Shown here: positions 1 through 7,000 of the stretch, piece after piece | Layout of the letters: every line of letters begins with the position of its first letter | Numbering within the stretch: position 1 is the first letter of the stretch | Source: Candidatus Schekmanbacteria bacterium GWA2_38_11 | GTDB taxonomy: Bacteria; Schekmanbacteria; GWA2-38-11 | NCBI GenBank assembly: GCA_001790645.1 | Contig: MGDB01000158.1 | Span: 1-10,531 of the forward strand | Direction: 5' to 3' | DNA length: 10,531 nt | The notes under the pieces: model-generated | Database searches by the model: none | Seen by the model: the letters and a program-made list of their open reading frames with translations, nothing else | What the model was told of the DNA's origin: nothing | Program-made: the position numbers and the translations under genes

Positions 1-2
1 AT

Positions 3-1013
3 CTGGATATCCCTAAAATAGCCGTAAGTAAGGTACGTTTTGCTTATGGCGGTGAATTTTCTGATCTTCCTGAAATGAATGATGCCTTTGTCATAAGGAG
101 AGATGAATTCGATTCTCTTTTATCAAAAAAGGCAACTGAAAGAGATTTAAAAATAAACCAGGAAGAAAAAGTTATAGATATAAAAAAAGATTCTGGAAGG
201 GTAAACATTTTAACTACTAAATCGAGCTATTCATGTAATGTAATTATTGGAGCAGATGGAGTCAAAAGTTCGGTCAGAAAAATATTAAAATTCCCTCAGA
301 GAAAATTGTCCCCTCTGTTAGTTACTGAAATCCCCATTCAAAAGGAAGATTCAATTGAGTTTAAAGAAAATCTAATAAGTTTTGATTTTTCCTTACTTTC
401 AAAGAGATTATCAGGTTACATCTGGTCTTTCCCATGTCTTATAAATAATTCTCCCTATTTAAACATAGGGATTTATCAATGGAATAGAGGGAGTTCGTCA
501 AACCTCAGCTTAAAAAATATTTTAAAGGATTACCTTTCAAAAAGAGGCTTTCAGACTAACTCAACAAAAATAAAAAGCTATGTTGAAAGGGACTTCTCTC
601 CTGAGGATCATATTTCGACACCCAACGTCATATTGGTCGGAGAATCAGCTGGAATTGATCCTCTTTTGGGAGAAGGAATTTCCCAGAGCCTGCAATATGG
701 CAAATTTGCTGCCCAGGAGATAATAAAGGCCTTTAAGTTTAATGATTTTTCATTCAGGGATTACAAAAATAATCTTTTTAAAATGAGTCTGGGCAAAGAG
801 ATCAAAGCCCTTATTACTTATGCCAATCAATTATATAATGGGAATTATAAATTCTGGTTAAGTCTTATTTTATACAATAAAGATTTAAAAGATTTTGTAT
901 TTTCAAGTGATTTCAGAGGCTATGGAAATTTTCATCAACATAAATTAAGGCTTTTAAACATCGCCCTAAGGCACAAACTATTTGGTAAGAAAAACTTACC
1001 AAATATGAGCTAA
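3..1013 (+). CDS. FAD-dependent oxidoreductase, geranylgeranyl reductase family (5' partial)
   Basis: The frame is open from the first complete codon at 3, with 24 codons before the first ATG at 75, so the true start and the N-terminal Rossmann GxGxxG motif lie outside the window. Seen: RRDEFD (codons from about 99), the typical R-x-x-F-D segment of this flavoprotein fold; GADGVKSSVR at about nt 249-278, matching the conserved DG motif that contacts FAD and NADPH in PHBH-like enzymes; and GESAGIDPLLGEGI at about nt 639-680, matching the usual GDAAG...P..GEGI FAD-ribityl motif with Glu in place of the usual Asp. Known for the family: reduction of isoprenoid double bonds (membrane lipids, menaquinone or chlorophyll side chains), or related FAD monooxygenase reactions. 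The substrate cannot be read from the sequence. The gene converges on the yacP-like gene. The last codons contain a perfect hairpin (981-1003). Confidence 0.85.
   Translation: MDIPKIAVSKVRFAYGGEFSDLPEMNDAFVIRRDEFDSLLSKKATERDLKINQEEKVIDIKKDSGRVNILTTKSSYSCNVIIGADGVKSSVRKILKFPQRKLSPLLVTEIPIQKEDSIEFKENLISFDFSLLSKRLSGYIWSFPCLINNSPYLNIGIYQWNRGSSSNLSLKNILKDYLSKRGFQTNSTKIKSYVERDFSPEDHISTPNVILVGESAGIDPLLGEGISQSLQYGKFAAQEIIKAFKFNDFSFRDYKNNLFKMSLGKEIKALITYANQLYNGNYKFWLSLILYNKDLKDFVFSSDFRGYGNFHQHKLRLLNIALRHKLFGKKNLPNMS
981..1003. repeat. Perfect 9-bp inverted repeat at the end of the oxidoreductase gene
   Basis: TTTGGTAAG (981-989) and CTTACCAAA (995-1003) are exact reverse complements separated by AAAAA. 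The hairpin lies in the last codons of the oxidoreductase gene, ending 7 nt before its stop. No T-run follows, so it is not a classical intrinsic terminator. It might protect the mRNA 3' end, or be chance in AT-rich DNA. Confidence 0.5.
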
Positions 1014-1052
1014 GTTGGACAATTTTATTGGACAAAAGAAGAAAAAATACAA

Positions 1053-1077
1053 GTAGGACAGGCGTCCCGCCTGTCCT
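1053..1077 (+). repeat. REP-like palindrome, GTAG head, singlet
   Basis: The tetranucleotide GTAG (1053-1056) runs into a perfect 10-bp palindrome: AGGACAGGCG (1055-1064), loop TCC, CGCCTGTCCT (1068-1077). The arrangement, a GTAG head then a short hairpin, is that of REP elements recognised by RAYT transposases (family knowledge). Related palindromes with different but still paired stems occur at 4781, 5893 and 8666 in this window. It lies between two convergent genes, a common site for REPs, and could also act as a bidirectional transcript end, though no T-tract follows on either strand. Confidence 0.65.
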
Positions 1078-1103
1078 CAAGAACAAGTAGAGGATTAAGT
1101 GTG

Positions 1104-1268
1104 TCCCCCTCACCTCAATCCTCTCCCCAGAGGGGAGAGGAAGCCAAAAACCACAATCTTTTTACCTCAATAAGAGAAGAAGCAATAGAAAAGGATTTTT
1201 TTCAAAATCAGAAGGAATGACAGTGAACAGCACCCTCTACCCGCCGGGGAGAGGGTCAGGGGGAGAGG
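1104..1268. repeat. MITE-like non-coding element with imperfect inverted ends
   Basis: The left part contains a 10-bp palindrome, TCCTCTCCCC (1119-1128), loop AGA, GGGGAGAGGA (1132-1141). The right part contains ACCCTCT (1232-1238) pairing with AGAGGGT (1250-1256) around a CCC/GGG inner stem. The two outer ends are also inverted relative to each other: 1104-1128 reads TCCCCCTCACC then CTCTCCCC after a 5-nt insert, and the reverse complement of 1247-1268 reads TCCCCCTGACC then CTCTCCCC. The roughly 100-nt interior has no ORF. Such an arrangement fits a small non-autonomous mobile element. No clear target-site duplication was seen, and the element stops just before the yacP-like stop codon at 1271. 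Confidence 0.5.
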
Positions 1269-1270
1269 TT

Positions 1271-1798
1271 CTACAACTTCTTAAGTTTGGACCTTATTTT
1301 CCTCTCCTCCTTTGATAGCCTTCTTGGGTTTCCTTTTTTCTTTGTAGATAATTTACCGGACTCCTGGAAACTGTCTTCATCCTTGCTGAAATCATCAGTC
1401 TGGAAAACACTGGCAAGCTCCATCTTATCCTTAAATTCTCCTGAAGAAACTACAGTAGCATTATATCGGTTGCAAAAATCTGCCACTTCCCTGTCAGATG
1501 TAACCACTATAAAATTTTCCCTTCCCTGTCCTCCTTTAACTATTTTTTTTATTACTTCATCAGCGCTTTCACCTGTCCTGGAATATATTATTGAAACTCC
1601 TCCTGTCCTGTCATACCCTTCAAAAAGGTTATTACTTCTCCATCCGTCAAAAACTATAGTTATGTCAAACTTTTTTATCTTTTTATAATCAGAAAGCTTT
1701 TTTATCAACGTATCTCTCTCGTTTTGCAAATCCCTGTTGCGCATTAAACCATATGCCCCGATTAAATTATAACCATCTATAACGAGCTTAGCCGGCAT
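1271..1798 (-). CDS. yacP: YacP/Rae1-like NYN domain protein (putative ribonuclease)
   Basis: A 175-residue protein. An NYN (PIN-like) nuclease fold is supported by VIDGYNLI at residues 6-13 (acidic D8, N11), VFDG at 49-52 (D51), YSRTGESADEVI at 72-83 (D80) and VVTSDREV at 98-105 (D102). These supply the acidic cluster expected to bind metal. The last 45 residues are charged and Lys/Arg-rich, typical of the family and possibly RNA-contacting. In Bacillus, Rae1/YacP is a ribosome-associated endoribonuclease; that the same role applies here is inference. The ATG at 1798 overlaps the end of the glmU-like gene by 11 nt and follows GAGGAG about 10 nt upstream, so translation is probably coupled. 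It is the last gene of the three-gene operon and converges on the oxidoreductase gene. Confidence 0.85.
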   Translation of the reverse strand: MPAKLVIDGYNLIGAYGLMRNRDLQNERDTLIKKLSDYKKIKKFDITIVFDGWRSNNLFEGYDRTGGVSIIYSRTGESADEVIKKIVKGGQGRENFIVVTSDREVADFCNRYNATVVSSGEFKDKMELASVFQTDDFSKDEDSFQESGKLSTKKKGNPRRLSKEERKIRSKLKKL

Positions 1799-2561
1799 GA
1801 GACATTATCTCCTCAACCTTTTTTAAATCATCAACAGTATTTACTCCTATAACTTCTCTCTCATCACCTACATGGAAGGAGTTGACCTCAATCCCCTTCT
1901 CAACTGCCTTGGCAACAATGTCAGTCAGGTAATACTCTCCCTGTTTATTTTCAGGTTTTAACCTGCGAAGGGTACTGAATAAGAAATTCTTGTTAACACA
2001 ATAAATCCCGCTGTTTATCTCGGCGATATTTTTTTCTTCCTCTGAAGCATCTTTTTCTTCAACTATTTTCAAAATTTTAAAATCTTCACCCCTCACGACT
2101 CTTCCGTAGCTTGTCGGGTCATTTGCTCTGGTTGTAAGTATTGACAGCATGGATCCGGAAATCATGTGGTCCCCGATGAATTCTTTTAATGTCTGCACCT
2201 TTAAAAGTGGCATATCACCATACAGGATCAGTACGTCGTTTTCGGAATTCTTCAATGCATTCTCAGACTGTAAGACTGCATGCCCGGTCCCTAACTGCTC
2301 CTTCTGAGAAACAAAGATTACCTTCTTCCCCTTAAGGTAATCTCTTATTCTCTCCTCCTGATATCCTACTATAACTGCTATAGGGTTGCACATAAGGCTT
2401 CCGGCAACTTTTAACACATAGCTGATCATTGGCTTCCCCTTGATTTCATGTAAAACTTTTGGAATATCAGATTTCATCCTTGTACCCTTACCGGCAGCAA
2501 GTATAATAGCAGAAACCTGGTATAAATAATCGCTCTCTATTTTCTCTATCCTTCCAGCCAT
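1788..2561 (-). CDS. glmU: GlmU-type sugar-1-phosphate uridylyltransferase, pyrophosphorylase domain only
   Basis: A 257-residue protein matching the N-terminal half of GlmU, which makes UDP-GlcNAc from GlcNAc-1-phosphate and UTP in the cytoplasm. Visible motifs: LAAGKGTRMKS at 21-31 (nucleotide loop), K36 in PKVLH, QLGTGHA at 89-95, YGDMPLL at 114-120 (D116 metal ligand), YGRV at 152-155, EEKDA at 168-172, EINSGIY at 181-187, GEYYLTD at 208-214 and GVNT at 239-242 (N241 metal ligand). The left-handed beta-helix acetyltransferase half (about 200 further residues) is absent: the protein ends normally and the next gene overlaps it, so this is not a frameshift. The ATG at 2561 is preceded by GGGGAGGAA and overlaps the mutase gene by 16 nt. 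Acetylation would need another enzyme, or the true substrate may be another sugar 1-phosphate. Confidence 0.88.
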   Translation of the reverse strand: MAGRIEKIESDYLYQVSAIILAAGKGTRMKSDIPKVLHEIKGKPMISYVLKVAGSLMCNPIAVIVGYQEERIRDYLKGKKVIFVSQKEQLGTGHAVLQSENALKNSENDVLILYGDMPLLKVQTLKEFIGDHMISGSMLSILTTRANDPTSYGRVVRGEDFKILKIVEEKDASEEEKNIAEINSGIYCVNKNFLFSTLRRLKPENKQGEYYLTDIVAKAVEKGIEVNSFHVGDEREVIGVNTVDDLKKVEEIMSHAG

Positions 2562-4723
2562 TTCCTCCCCCTATTAGTAAGACAATAAGAATCTTTTTTT
2601 ACTCCTTTAGCTAAAACTCTTTTAATCAGGCCTTCCCTTTTTTCTGTTTCCATTAAGACTCTTGTTATAAGATCAGATGGTTCAGTTTTTTCTTCATCAA
2701 GGAGTTTAATTAAAGATCCCTTTTCTATTCTCCCGTGTTTGTTTATTGTTTCAACTATCAATTTCTGAATCTTTGCATAAGAATTTTCATAATCTTTTAA
2801 AACCTTCCTCAAAAACCCTGTTATTTCTTCACCGATTTCAGACAATACTTCAGCATCTTCTTTCTTTCCTCTGAGATCAACTCCAGTTTTATCCTCTGTC
2901 CCGGAGTTTCTTATAAATATTACCCCCCTAACTTTTCTCCGGGAATCAATTAACGAGAAATATAAAAGATCCGGCTCCTCTTTTTTTATCTCAGTTTTTA
3001 ACTTAATTTTATTTTTAAAATAAAACCTGACTAACTTTTTTGTCAAACTCTTCACAGCCTTCCAGCTTTCAGAACCATCAAAAAATCTTCCTTTATCCGT
3101 ATAATAAATATATATAGTTTTTTTCATCCCGGCAATGAAAGGAGATCTCAGAGATTCTATGTAGCCTTTAAAATGCCGGTTCCTGTGCCAGTAGAGGCTG
3201 CATGTGGAAGCAAAACTGTTTAAAGCGCTCTTCAGACCATTGCCTATAAAAACAGGCTGAAGGCTTCTCTTCTTGTCCCTTATCAACCCTCCTGTAATAT
3301 TATGACCACTCTCCTCTGAACCTACAGCAAAATTAAAAACACTTTTCTCTATCCATCTGGTAAACTCATCTTCTCCAATCATCTCTCGGATAAGGTCTAT
3401 GTTTTTAAAAGCATTAGCCAACCTAAAGACGCTTATTGAGTTTAAATCTTGAATTCTCTTAACTGTGTTTCTCAAATCTCTAATCTCACTCCTATTCTTG
3501 ATATCATTTTTCCCTGAAACAAATCTGAGAAACGAATTTAAAACACCTATTATTGAGTTAGCTAAGAGCCATTTATCGCCTACTCCGGTTGACGTTATTC
3601 TAAAACCAAGCTCTTTTGCTGAAAGAGCTGCCTTAAGGTCGCTTTCAATAGTATTCACATAGTAAGAATTTTTATATTTGGAAGCATCCTTTTCTATAAG
3701 AAACTTTCCCTGGACAAAGGCTATCTCATCCCCGGCTAATACCAAAATTTCATCTCTCACGGGATCATATTCAAGCCTGAAAAACCTGTCTCCATCAGCA
3801 TCGAATATTGCCCCTGAAACAAAGGTTTCCTTTTTCAGGATCTTTTCCCTGTAAATTCTTCCAATTTTAAAAATCTTTTTTAGAGCGGAATTCTCAGCAA
3901 ATTTCGGGAAAGGAGCTCCCTTCTTTTCAAAAACCATTGAAGGAGATATTTCTGTAAATCCGCTGATGTCTGAAACTCCGCTGTTCCTGTTGACCTCTCC
4001 CTTAATGTCATCATTTACGTCTATTACTTTTTTGAAACCTGATCTCTTAAATACCTGAGATGCAATACCAGAAAAAGAGCCGTTGGCTGAGTCCACGATC
4101 AAAATCCCATCTTTTATAAAATTTTCTTTTTCTATCCACGAATTCCTGGAATCAAGCATAAAATCAAAAAATACCTTGAGAACTTTACCATGTTCGTCTC
4201 TGAATCCTCCTGACAGTTTAATTGATTTCACATTATCATAGTCTGTTTTATAAACGACCTGAGTCAAAACTTTATCATCCTCTGGAAATAATTTAAGGCC
4301 CATTGGATAGAGAAAAAGTTTTATTCCATTCTGATCCGCGGGATTATGAGAAGCTGTTATCATCACTCCTGCTTTAGCACCTTTATATGCCATGTATAAT
4401 GGAAGAGCTGGCGTTGGAATAATTCCAAGGCTTGTTGCAAAGCCGCCTGCTTTCCTGATTCCTTTAATCGAGGCCTTTGTAATAAGGCCGCGTTTATCCC
4501 TCGGGTCCCATCCAACAAGCACCTCATCACCAGGGCGAACTGTATTCATCCTTATCAAAAGAGAAACAAAGCAATAAGTATAAAGCTCTACAAACTCCTC
4601 AGTAATTATCCTTTTTTCTAACAAAGCCTCTAAAGGAGTTAACCCTGCCACCTCAGGATCAGATGATTTTAAAGTTCGTCCCCTTATCCCGTCAGTACCC
4701 TGGAGCCGTTCCGGAAATTTCAT
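2546..4723 (-). CDS. Alpha-D-phosphohexomutase superfamily protein with insertions and a C-terminal winged-helix-like tail
   Basis: A 725-residue protein, against about 450-580 for most family members. It interconverts hexose 6- and 1-phosphates. All four family signatures are present: GTDGIRG at the N-terminus (9-15), TASHNP at 123-128 with catalytic Ser125, the metal loop DADGDR at 308-313, the sugar-binding GSEESGH at 468-474 (GEESGH type) and the phosphate loop RNSGTE at 605-610. TGVGDKW at 379-385 is also recognisable. The extra length sits in a segment before the metal loop (about 255-300), an 82-residue stretch between TGVGDKW and GSEESGH that is normally much shorter, and a C-terminal extension (about 645-725) that looks like a winged helix (KIQKLIVETINKHG, then a basic hairpin ending LTNRGRKWLEG). 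The ATG at 4723 has AGGA 9 nt upstream. It is first in an operon with the GlmU-like gene, suggesting supply of the sugar 1-phosphate. Mutase assignment is firm; substrate is not. Confidence 0.88.
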   Translation of the reverse strand: MKFPERLQGTDGIRGRTLKSSDPEVAGLTPLEALLEKRIITEEFVELYTYCFVSLLIRMNTVRPGDEVLVGWDPRDKRGLITKASIKGIRKAGGFATSLGIIPTPALPLYMAYKGAKAGVMITASHNPADQNGIKLFLYPMGLKLFPEDDKVLTQVVYKTDYDNVKSIKLSGGFRDEHGKVLKVFFDFMLDSRNSWIEKENFIKDGILIVDSANGSFSGIASQVFKRSGFKKVIDVNDDIKGEVNRNSGVSDISGFTEISPSMVFEKKGAPFPKFAENSALKKIFKIGRIYREKILKKETFVSGAIFDADGDRFFRLEYDPVRDEILVLAGDEIAFVQGKFLIEKDASKYKNSYYVNTIESDLKAALSAKELGFRITSTGVGDKWLLANSIIGVLNSFLRFVSGKNDIKNRSEIRDLRNTVKRIQDLNSISVFRLANAFKNIDLIREMIGEDEFTRWIEKSVFNFAVGSEESGHNITGGLIRDKKRSLQPVFIGNGLKSALNSFASTCSLYWHRNRHFKGYIESLRSPFIAGMKKTIYIYYTDKGRFFDGSESWKAVKSLTKKLVRFYFKNKIKLKTEIKKEEPDLLYFSLIDSRRKVRGVIFIRNSGTEDKTGVDLRGKKEDAEVLSEIGEEITGFLRKVLKDYENSYAKIQKLIVETINKHGRIEKGSLIKLLDEEKTEPSDLITRVLMETEKREGLIKRVLAKGVKKDSYCLTNRGRKWLEG

Positions 4724-4780
4724 ATATTTAAATCCTAAAAAAAATTCTAAACAAACCCAAATTACCTAAATTCAAAAAGA

Positions 4781-4818
4781 ATAGGTCAGGCATCTTGCCT
4801 GACTCTGCGCGCCTCTAC
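4781..4818 (+). repeat. REP-like palindrome, degenerate head
   Basis: GTCAGGCA (4785-4792), loop TCT, TGCCTGAC (4796-4803) form a perfect 8-bp hairpin. It is preceded by ATAG rather than GTAG. The same architecture occurs at 1053-1077, with the stem base pairs changed on both sides (CAGGCG/CGCCTG there, CAGGCA/TGCCTG here). CTAC at 4815-4818, the complement of GTAG, may mark the far end of a decayed inverted partner, with GCGCGC (4807-4812) in between. Confidence 0.55.
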
Positions 4819-4823
4819 ATCAT

Positions 4824-4848
4824 ATCTCCCTTTTTGAAAAAGGGGGAT
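4824..4848. repeat. 12-bp palindrome ATCTCCCTTTTT / AAAAAGGGGGAT
   Basis: 4824-4835 pairs with 4837-4848 around a single G, with one G-T pair (4827/4845). It is a long, separate intergenic palindrome of a different type from the GTAG-headed ones. It lies downstream of oppC on the minus strand and might end that transcript, but no T-tract follows the hairpin, so a terminator call is weak. Confidence 0.5.
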
Positions 4849-4992
4849 TTACCGTTACAATTAATAGTAGACCTAAACAAGCTGATCAAAAATTCCTTAT
4901 AAAAAATTCTAATTTCTAAATTCTAAACTGTTTTGAACATTTGAATTTTTGATTTTGGTAATTGTTTAGAATTTAAGGTTTTATTTCTTAAA

Positions 4993-5844
4993 TCATCTTC
5001 TCCTCAACCTCGGGTCTATTGCATCCCTGATCCCTTCTCCAAGAAGATTATATCCGAGAACTGTAACGAGAATTGCAAGACCCGGAAAAAGAGACAGCCA
5101 CCAGGCTAACTCGATATTATCCTTGCCAGAGGTCAGGATGTTCCCCCAGCTTGGCGTCGGCGGCTGAACGCCAATACCTAAAAAGCTCAGAGCAGATTCT
5201 ATAAGGATTGCTCCTGCCACCCCAAGCGTTGCCGAGACAAGCACCGGAGCCATTGCATTGGGGAGAATATGTCTCGCAATTATTACAAGGTCGTTTGCAC
5301 CAATTGATTTTGCAGCTAAAACGAATTCTCTGCTTTTTAAACTTAAGATTTCTGCCCTGATAAGCCTTGCAACCCCGGTCCAGCTTGTTAAGCCAATAAC
5401 TATCATTATGTTGGTGATACTCGGTTCAAGAATCGCAACGACAGCAAGTATTAAAAAGAACGTAGGGAAGCAAAGCATAATATCAACAAACCTCATGATT
5501 ATACTATCCGCTAATTTCCCGTAATATCCTGCAATCGAACCCAGAAAAACTCCGACAACTGTAGCTATTCCAACAGCTACAAACCCGACTTTAAGGGATA
5601 TCCTTGCCCCGAAAACTACACGGCTAAAAACATCTCTCCCGAGTTCATCAGTCCCAAATAAATGATTTGAGCTGGGAGGAAGCAATATCTCTTCAACATT
5701 TATCTGCTCCGGATCATAAGGGGATATAAACGGTGCAAAAAAGGAAATGACAAACAGAGCCATCACAACAACCCCTCCTGCAACGGCGAGTTTATTCCTC
5801 CTTAACTCCTTCCAGAAATTTGTCCAGAATCTTTCTTTTTTCAT
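4993..5844 (-). CDS. oppC: Peptide/nickel-type ABC transporter permease, OppC/DppC family
   Basis: A 283-residue inner-membrane permease, full length for the family. The N-terminal OppC domain has a first membrane segment at about 17-40, SPYDPEQ at 41-47, and the conserved GTDELGRDVFSR at 64-75. The EAA loop that docks the ATPase is at about 173-197 (EFVLAAKSIGA followed by ILPNA). FLGIGVQPPTPSWGNIL (221-237) and the C-terminal NLLGEGIRDAIDPRL (266-280) are also classic. The substrate (peptides, nickel or other) cannot be told from the permease. The ATG at 5844 has AGGA about 5 nt upstream. It is separated from oppB by 167 nt filled by a REP-like doublet, unusual inside a transporter operon and a possible cause of lower oppC expression. 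No ATPase gene follows: the next gene downstream is the unrelated mutase. Confidence 0.93.
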   Translation of the reverse strand: MKKERFWTNFWKELRRNKLAVAGGVVVMALFVISFFAPFISPYDPEQINVEEILLPPSSNHLFGTDELGRDVFSRVVFGARISLKVGFVAVGIATVVGVFLGSIAGYYGKLADSIIMRFVDIMLCFPTFFLILAVVAILEPSITNIMIVIGLTSWTGVARLIRAEILSLKSREFVLAAKSIGANDLVIIARHILPNAMAPVLVSATLGVAGAILIESALSFLGIGVQPPTPSWGNILTSGKDNIELAWWLSLFPGLAILVTVLGYNLLGEGIRDAIDPRLRRR

Positions 5845-5892
5845 TTTGTTCCTAACTCAAGACTCCACCAACGCTTAACTACGAACTCTATA

Positions 5893-5955
5893 GTAGGGCA
5901 AGGCTTTAGCCTTGCTTAAAGCCTGCAGGCAGGCAACCCTAAAGGGTTGCCCTAC
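5893..5955. repeat. REP-like head-to-head doublet (BIME-like) between oppB and oppC
   Basis: The outer ends GTAGGGCAA (5893-5901) and TTGCCCTAC (5947-5955) are exact inverted repeats. Each end runs into its own hairpin: GCAAGGC (5898-5904), loop TTTA, GCCTTGC (5909-5915); and GGCAACCC (5932-5939), loop TAAA, GGGTTGCC (5944-5951). GCCTGCAGGC (5921-5930) is a perfect palindrome in the centre. The element is therefore two GTAG-headed units facing each other, with stems that differ (AAGGC against AACCC) but still pair, and can fold as a cloverleaf-like structure. In enterobacteria such paired REPs stabilise or attenuate operon mRNA; that function here is inference. Confidence 0.75.
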
Positions 5956-6000
5956 ATTCTAAAAAATTAAACTCGTTTGTTATTTGGAATTTAATTACCC

Positions 6001-6012
6001 TAATCACCTCCT
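6001..6012 (-). promoter_or_regulatory. Orphan extended Shine-Dalgarno sequence at the oppB stop
   Basis: On the minus strand the oppB stop TGA runs into AGGAGGTGATTA, which matches the 16S anti-Shine-Dalgarno complement AAGGAGGTGAT almost completely. No ATG, GTG or TTG with a usable frame follows at 5-12 nt. The next gene, oppC, starts about 160 nt further on with its own weaker AGGA. The simplest reading is that this was the oppC ribosome binding site before the repeat doublet entered the spacer. Confidence 0.5.
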
Positions 6013-6986
6013 CATCCATACCTTATTCTCGGATCAGCTACAGCATATAAAATATCAGCTATCAAGTTACCTACCATGGTAAGTACTGCTCCTATTACCA
6101 ATATCCCCATAATCAGTGGATAATCTCTTGCCATGACACTCATATAAAAAAGCTGCCCCATACCAGGAATAGCAAAAATTGTCTCAAAGATAACACTCCC
6201 CCCGATTAACCCCGGTACTGAAAAACCCAATATTGTTATTACCGGAAGCAGGGCGTTTCTGAGGGCATGTTTTCCAATGACAGTACTTTCAGCCAGGCCT
6301 TTGGAGCGTGCAGCAATAATAAAATCCTGCCTTATTACTTCAAGCATGTTTGATCTTGCATAACGTGACAGCCCGGCTAAATCCCCGAAAGCAGAGACAA
6401 AGAGCGGCATAATCAAATGCTTTGCGAGATCAATAAATTGCCCCACGAAAGATAATTCATGATAATCCATAGAATGCAGTCCGGATATAGGCAGCCAGCC
6501 CAGATTAACCCCAAAAAAAATCATAAGGAGCAGAGCTAACCAGAATGTCGGGATAGCAAATCCCACAAAGACAAAGACTGTCGTAAGTTTGTCAAAAAGA
6601 GAATACTGAAACCTTGCTGACAGGACACCTATTGGTATAGCAACACAAAATATGATAATCAAAGATAATACATTGATACTTATTGTTATGGGAATCCTTT
6701 CCCTGATCTTATCAATTACCTTCCTGTTATCCGGTGAAAAGGACCTCCCAAAATCGAGCAAAAAAAGCCTTTTTACCCAGTTAACGTACTGAACGTGGAG
6801 CGGTTTATCAAGCCCATAGATCTCCCTTAATCTTTGTTTTGCTAAACTTGATGCCTTGGGATTGAACTGTGTCTGAAGGTCTGTTGGCTCGCCCGGAGCT
6901 AAATGGATTACTATAAATGAGATTAGTGTAATCCCGATTACGAGTGGAATCATCATAAAGAATCTTTGCAGAAGATAAAAAAACAC
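6012..6986 (-). CDS. oppB: Peptide/nickel-type ABC transporter permease, OppB/DppB family
   Basis: A 324-residue permease of normal family length. It begins with the OppB-type membrane segment (about 5-28) ending IHLAPGEP (27-34), and has [14 protein letters not shown] (57-70), several further membrane segments (about 103-123, 136-159, 189-200, 246-262, 292-314), the EAA loop at about 221-247 ([10 protein letters not shown], then HALRNALLP), FAIPGMGQL (271-279) and the C-terminal DPRIRYG. It forms the membrane channel with OppC. The start is GTG at 6986, preceded 8 nt upstream by GGAAGG. The spacing from the substrate-binding protein gene is 14 nt, so the two are co-transcribed. A near-perfect Shine-Dalgarno sequence overlaps its stop codon. 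Confidence 0.93.
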   Translation of the reverse strand: MFFYLLQRFFMMIPLVIGITLISFIVIHLAPGEPTDLQTQFNPKASSLAKQRLREIYGLDKPLHVQYVNWVKRLFLLDFGRSFSPDNRKVIDKIRERIPITISINVLSLIIIFCVAIPIGVLSARFQYSLFDKLTTVFVFVGFAIPTFWLALLLMIFFGVNLGWLPISGLHSMDYHELSFVGQFIDLAKHLIMPLFVSAFGDLAGLSRYARSNMLEVIRQDFIIAARSKGLAESTVIGKHALRNALLPVITILGFSVPGLIGGSVIFETIFAIPGMGQLFYMSVMARDYPLIMGILVIGAVLTMVGNLIADILYAVADPRIRYG

Positions 6987-7000
6987 TCGAAGGACCTTCC

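Larger units (their letters stand above)
4724..4992. other. Repeat-rich intergenic region with AT-rich inverted copies
   Basis: A 269-nt spacer between the 3' end of the transporter operon and the start of the mutase operon, without an ORF. AAATTCTAAACAA (4742-4754) is exactly inverted at 4962-4974 (TTGTTTAGAATTT), and the neighbouring bases (TTTGAATTT, GGTAATT) are also shared in inverted order, so two degenerate copies of one AT-rich repeat face each other. AAATTCTAAAC recurs at 4918-4928 and can pair with 4964-4974 (11 bp). Three tandem seven-mers (ATTCTAA, TTTCTAA, ATTCTAA) occupy 4906-4926. The mutase promoter is presumably here, but I could not place it. Confidence 0.55.

Noticed and set aside
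1015..1035. Direct repeat TTGGACAA (1015-1022 and 1028-1035) as a target-site duplication
   Set aside because: The two copies are only 5 nt apart and do not flank any of the repeat elements.
913..1113. Minus-strand 66-codon ORF across the oxidoreductase end
   Set aside because: It runs antisense to the oxidoreductase C-terminus and through the REP-like palindrome. It has no Shine-Dalgarno sequence or recognisable motif.
1287..1688. Plus-strand 133-codon ORF
   Set aside because: Antisense to the yacP-like gene, whose NYN motifs are clear. The translation is a Ser/Leu/Phe-rich shadow.
4824..4848. Strong palindrome considered as the transporter operon terminator
   Set aside because: No T-tract follows the stem on either strand, and it resembles an independent intergenic repeat.
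4742..4974. Repeated AT-rich words considered as a CRISPR array
   Set aside because: Copies are few, inverted and irregularly spaced, with no uniform repeat-spacer unit and no cas genes.
5893..5955. Cloverleaf fold considered as a tRNA
   Set aside because: At 63 nt it is too short, has no T-loop GTTC, no anticodon arm with a 7-nt loop and no CCA. The symmetry is that of two inverted REP units.
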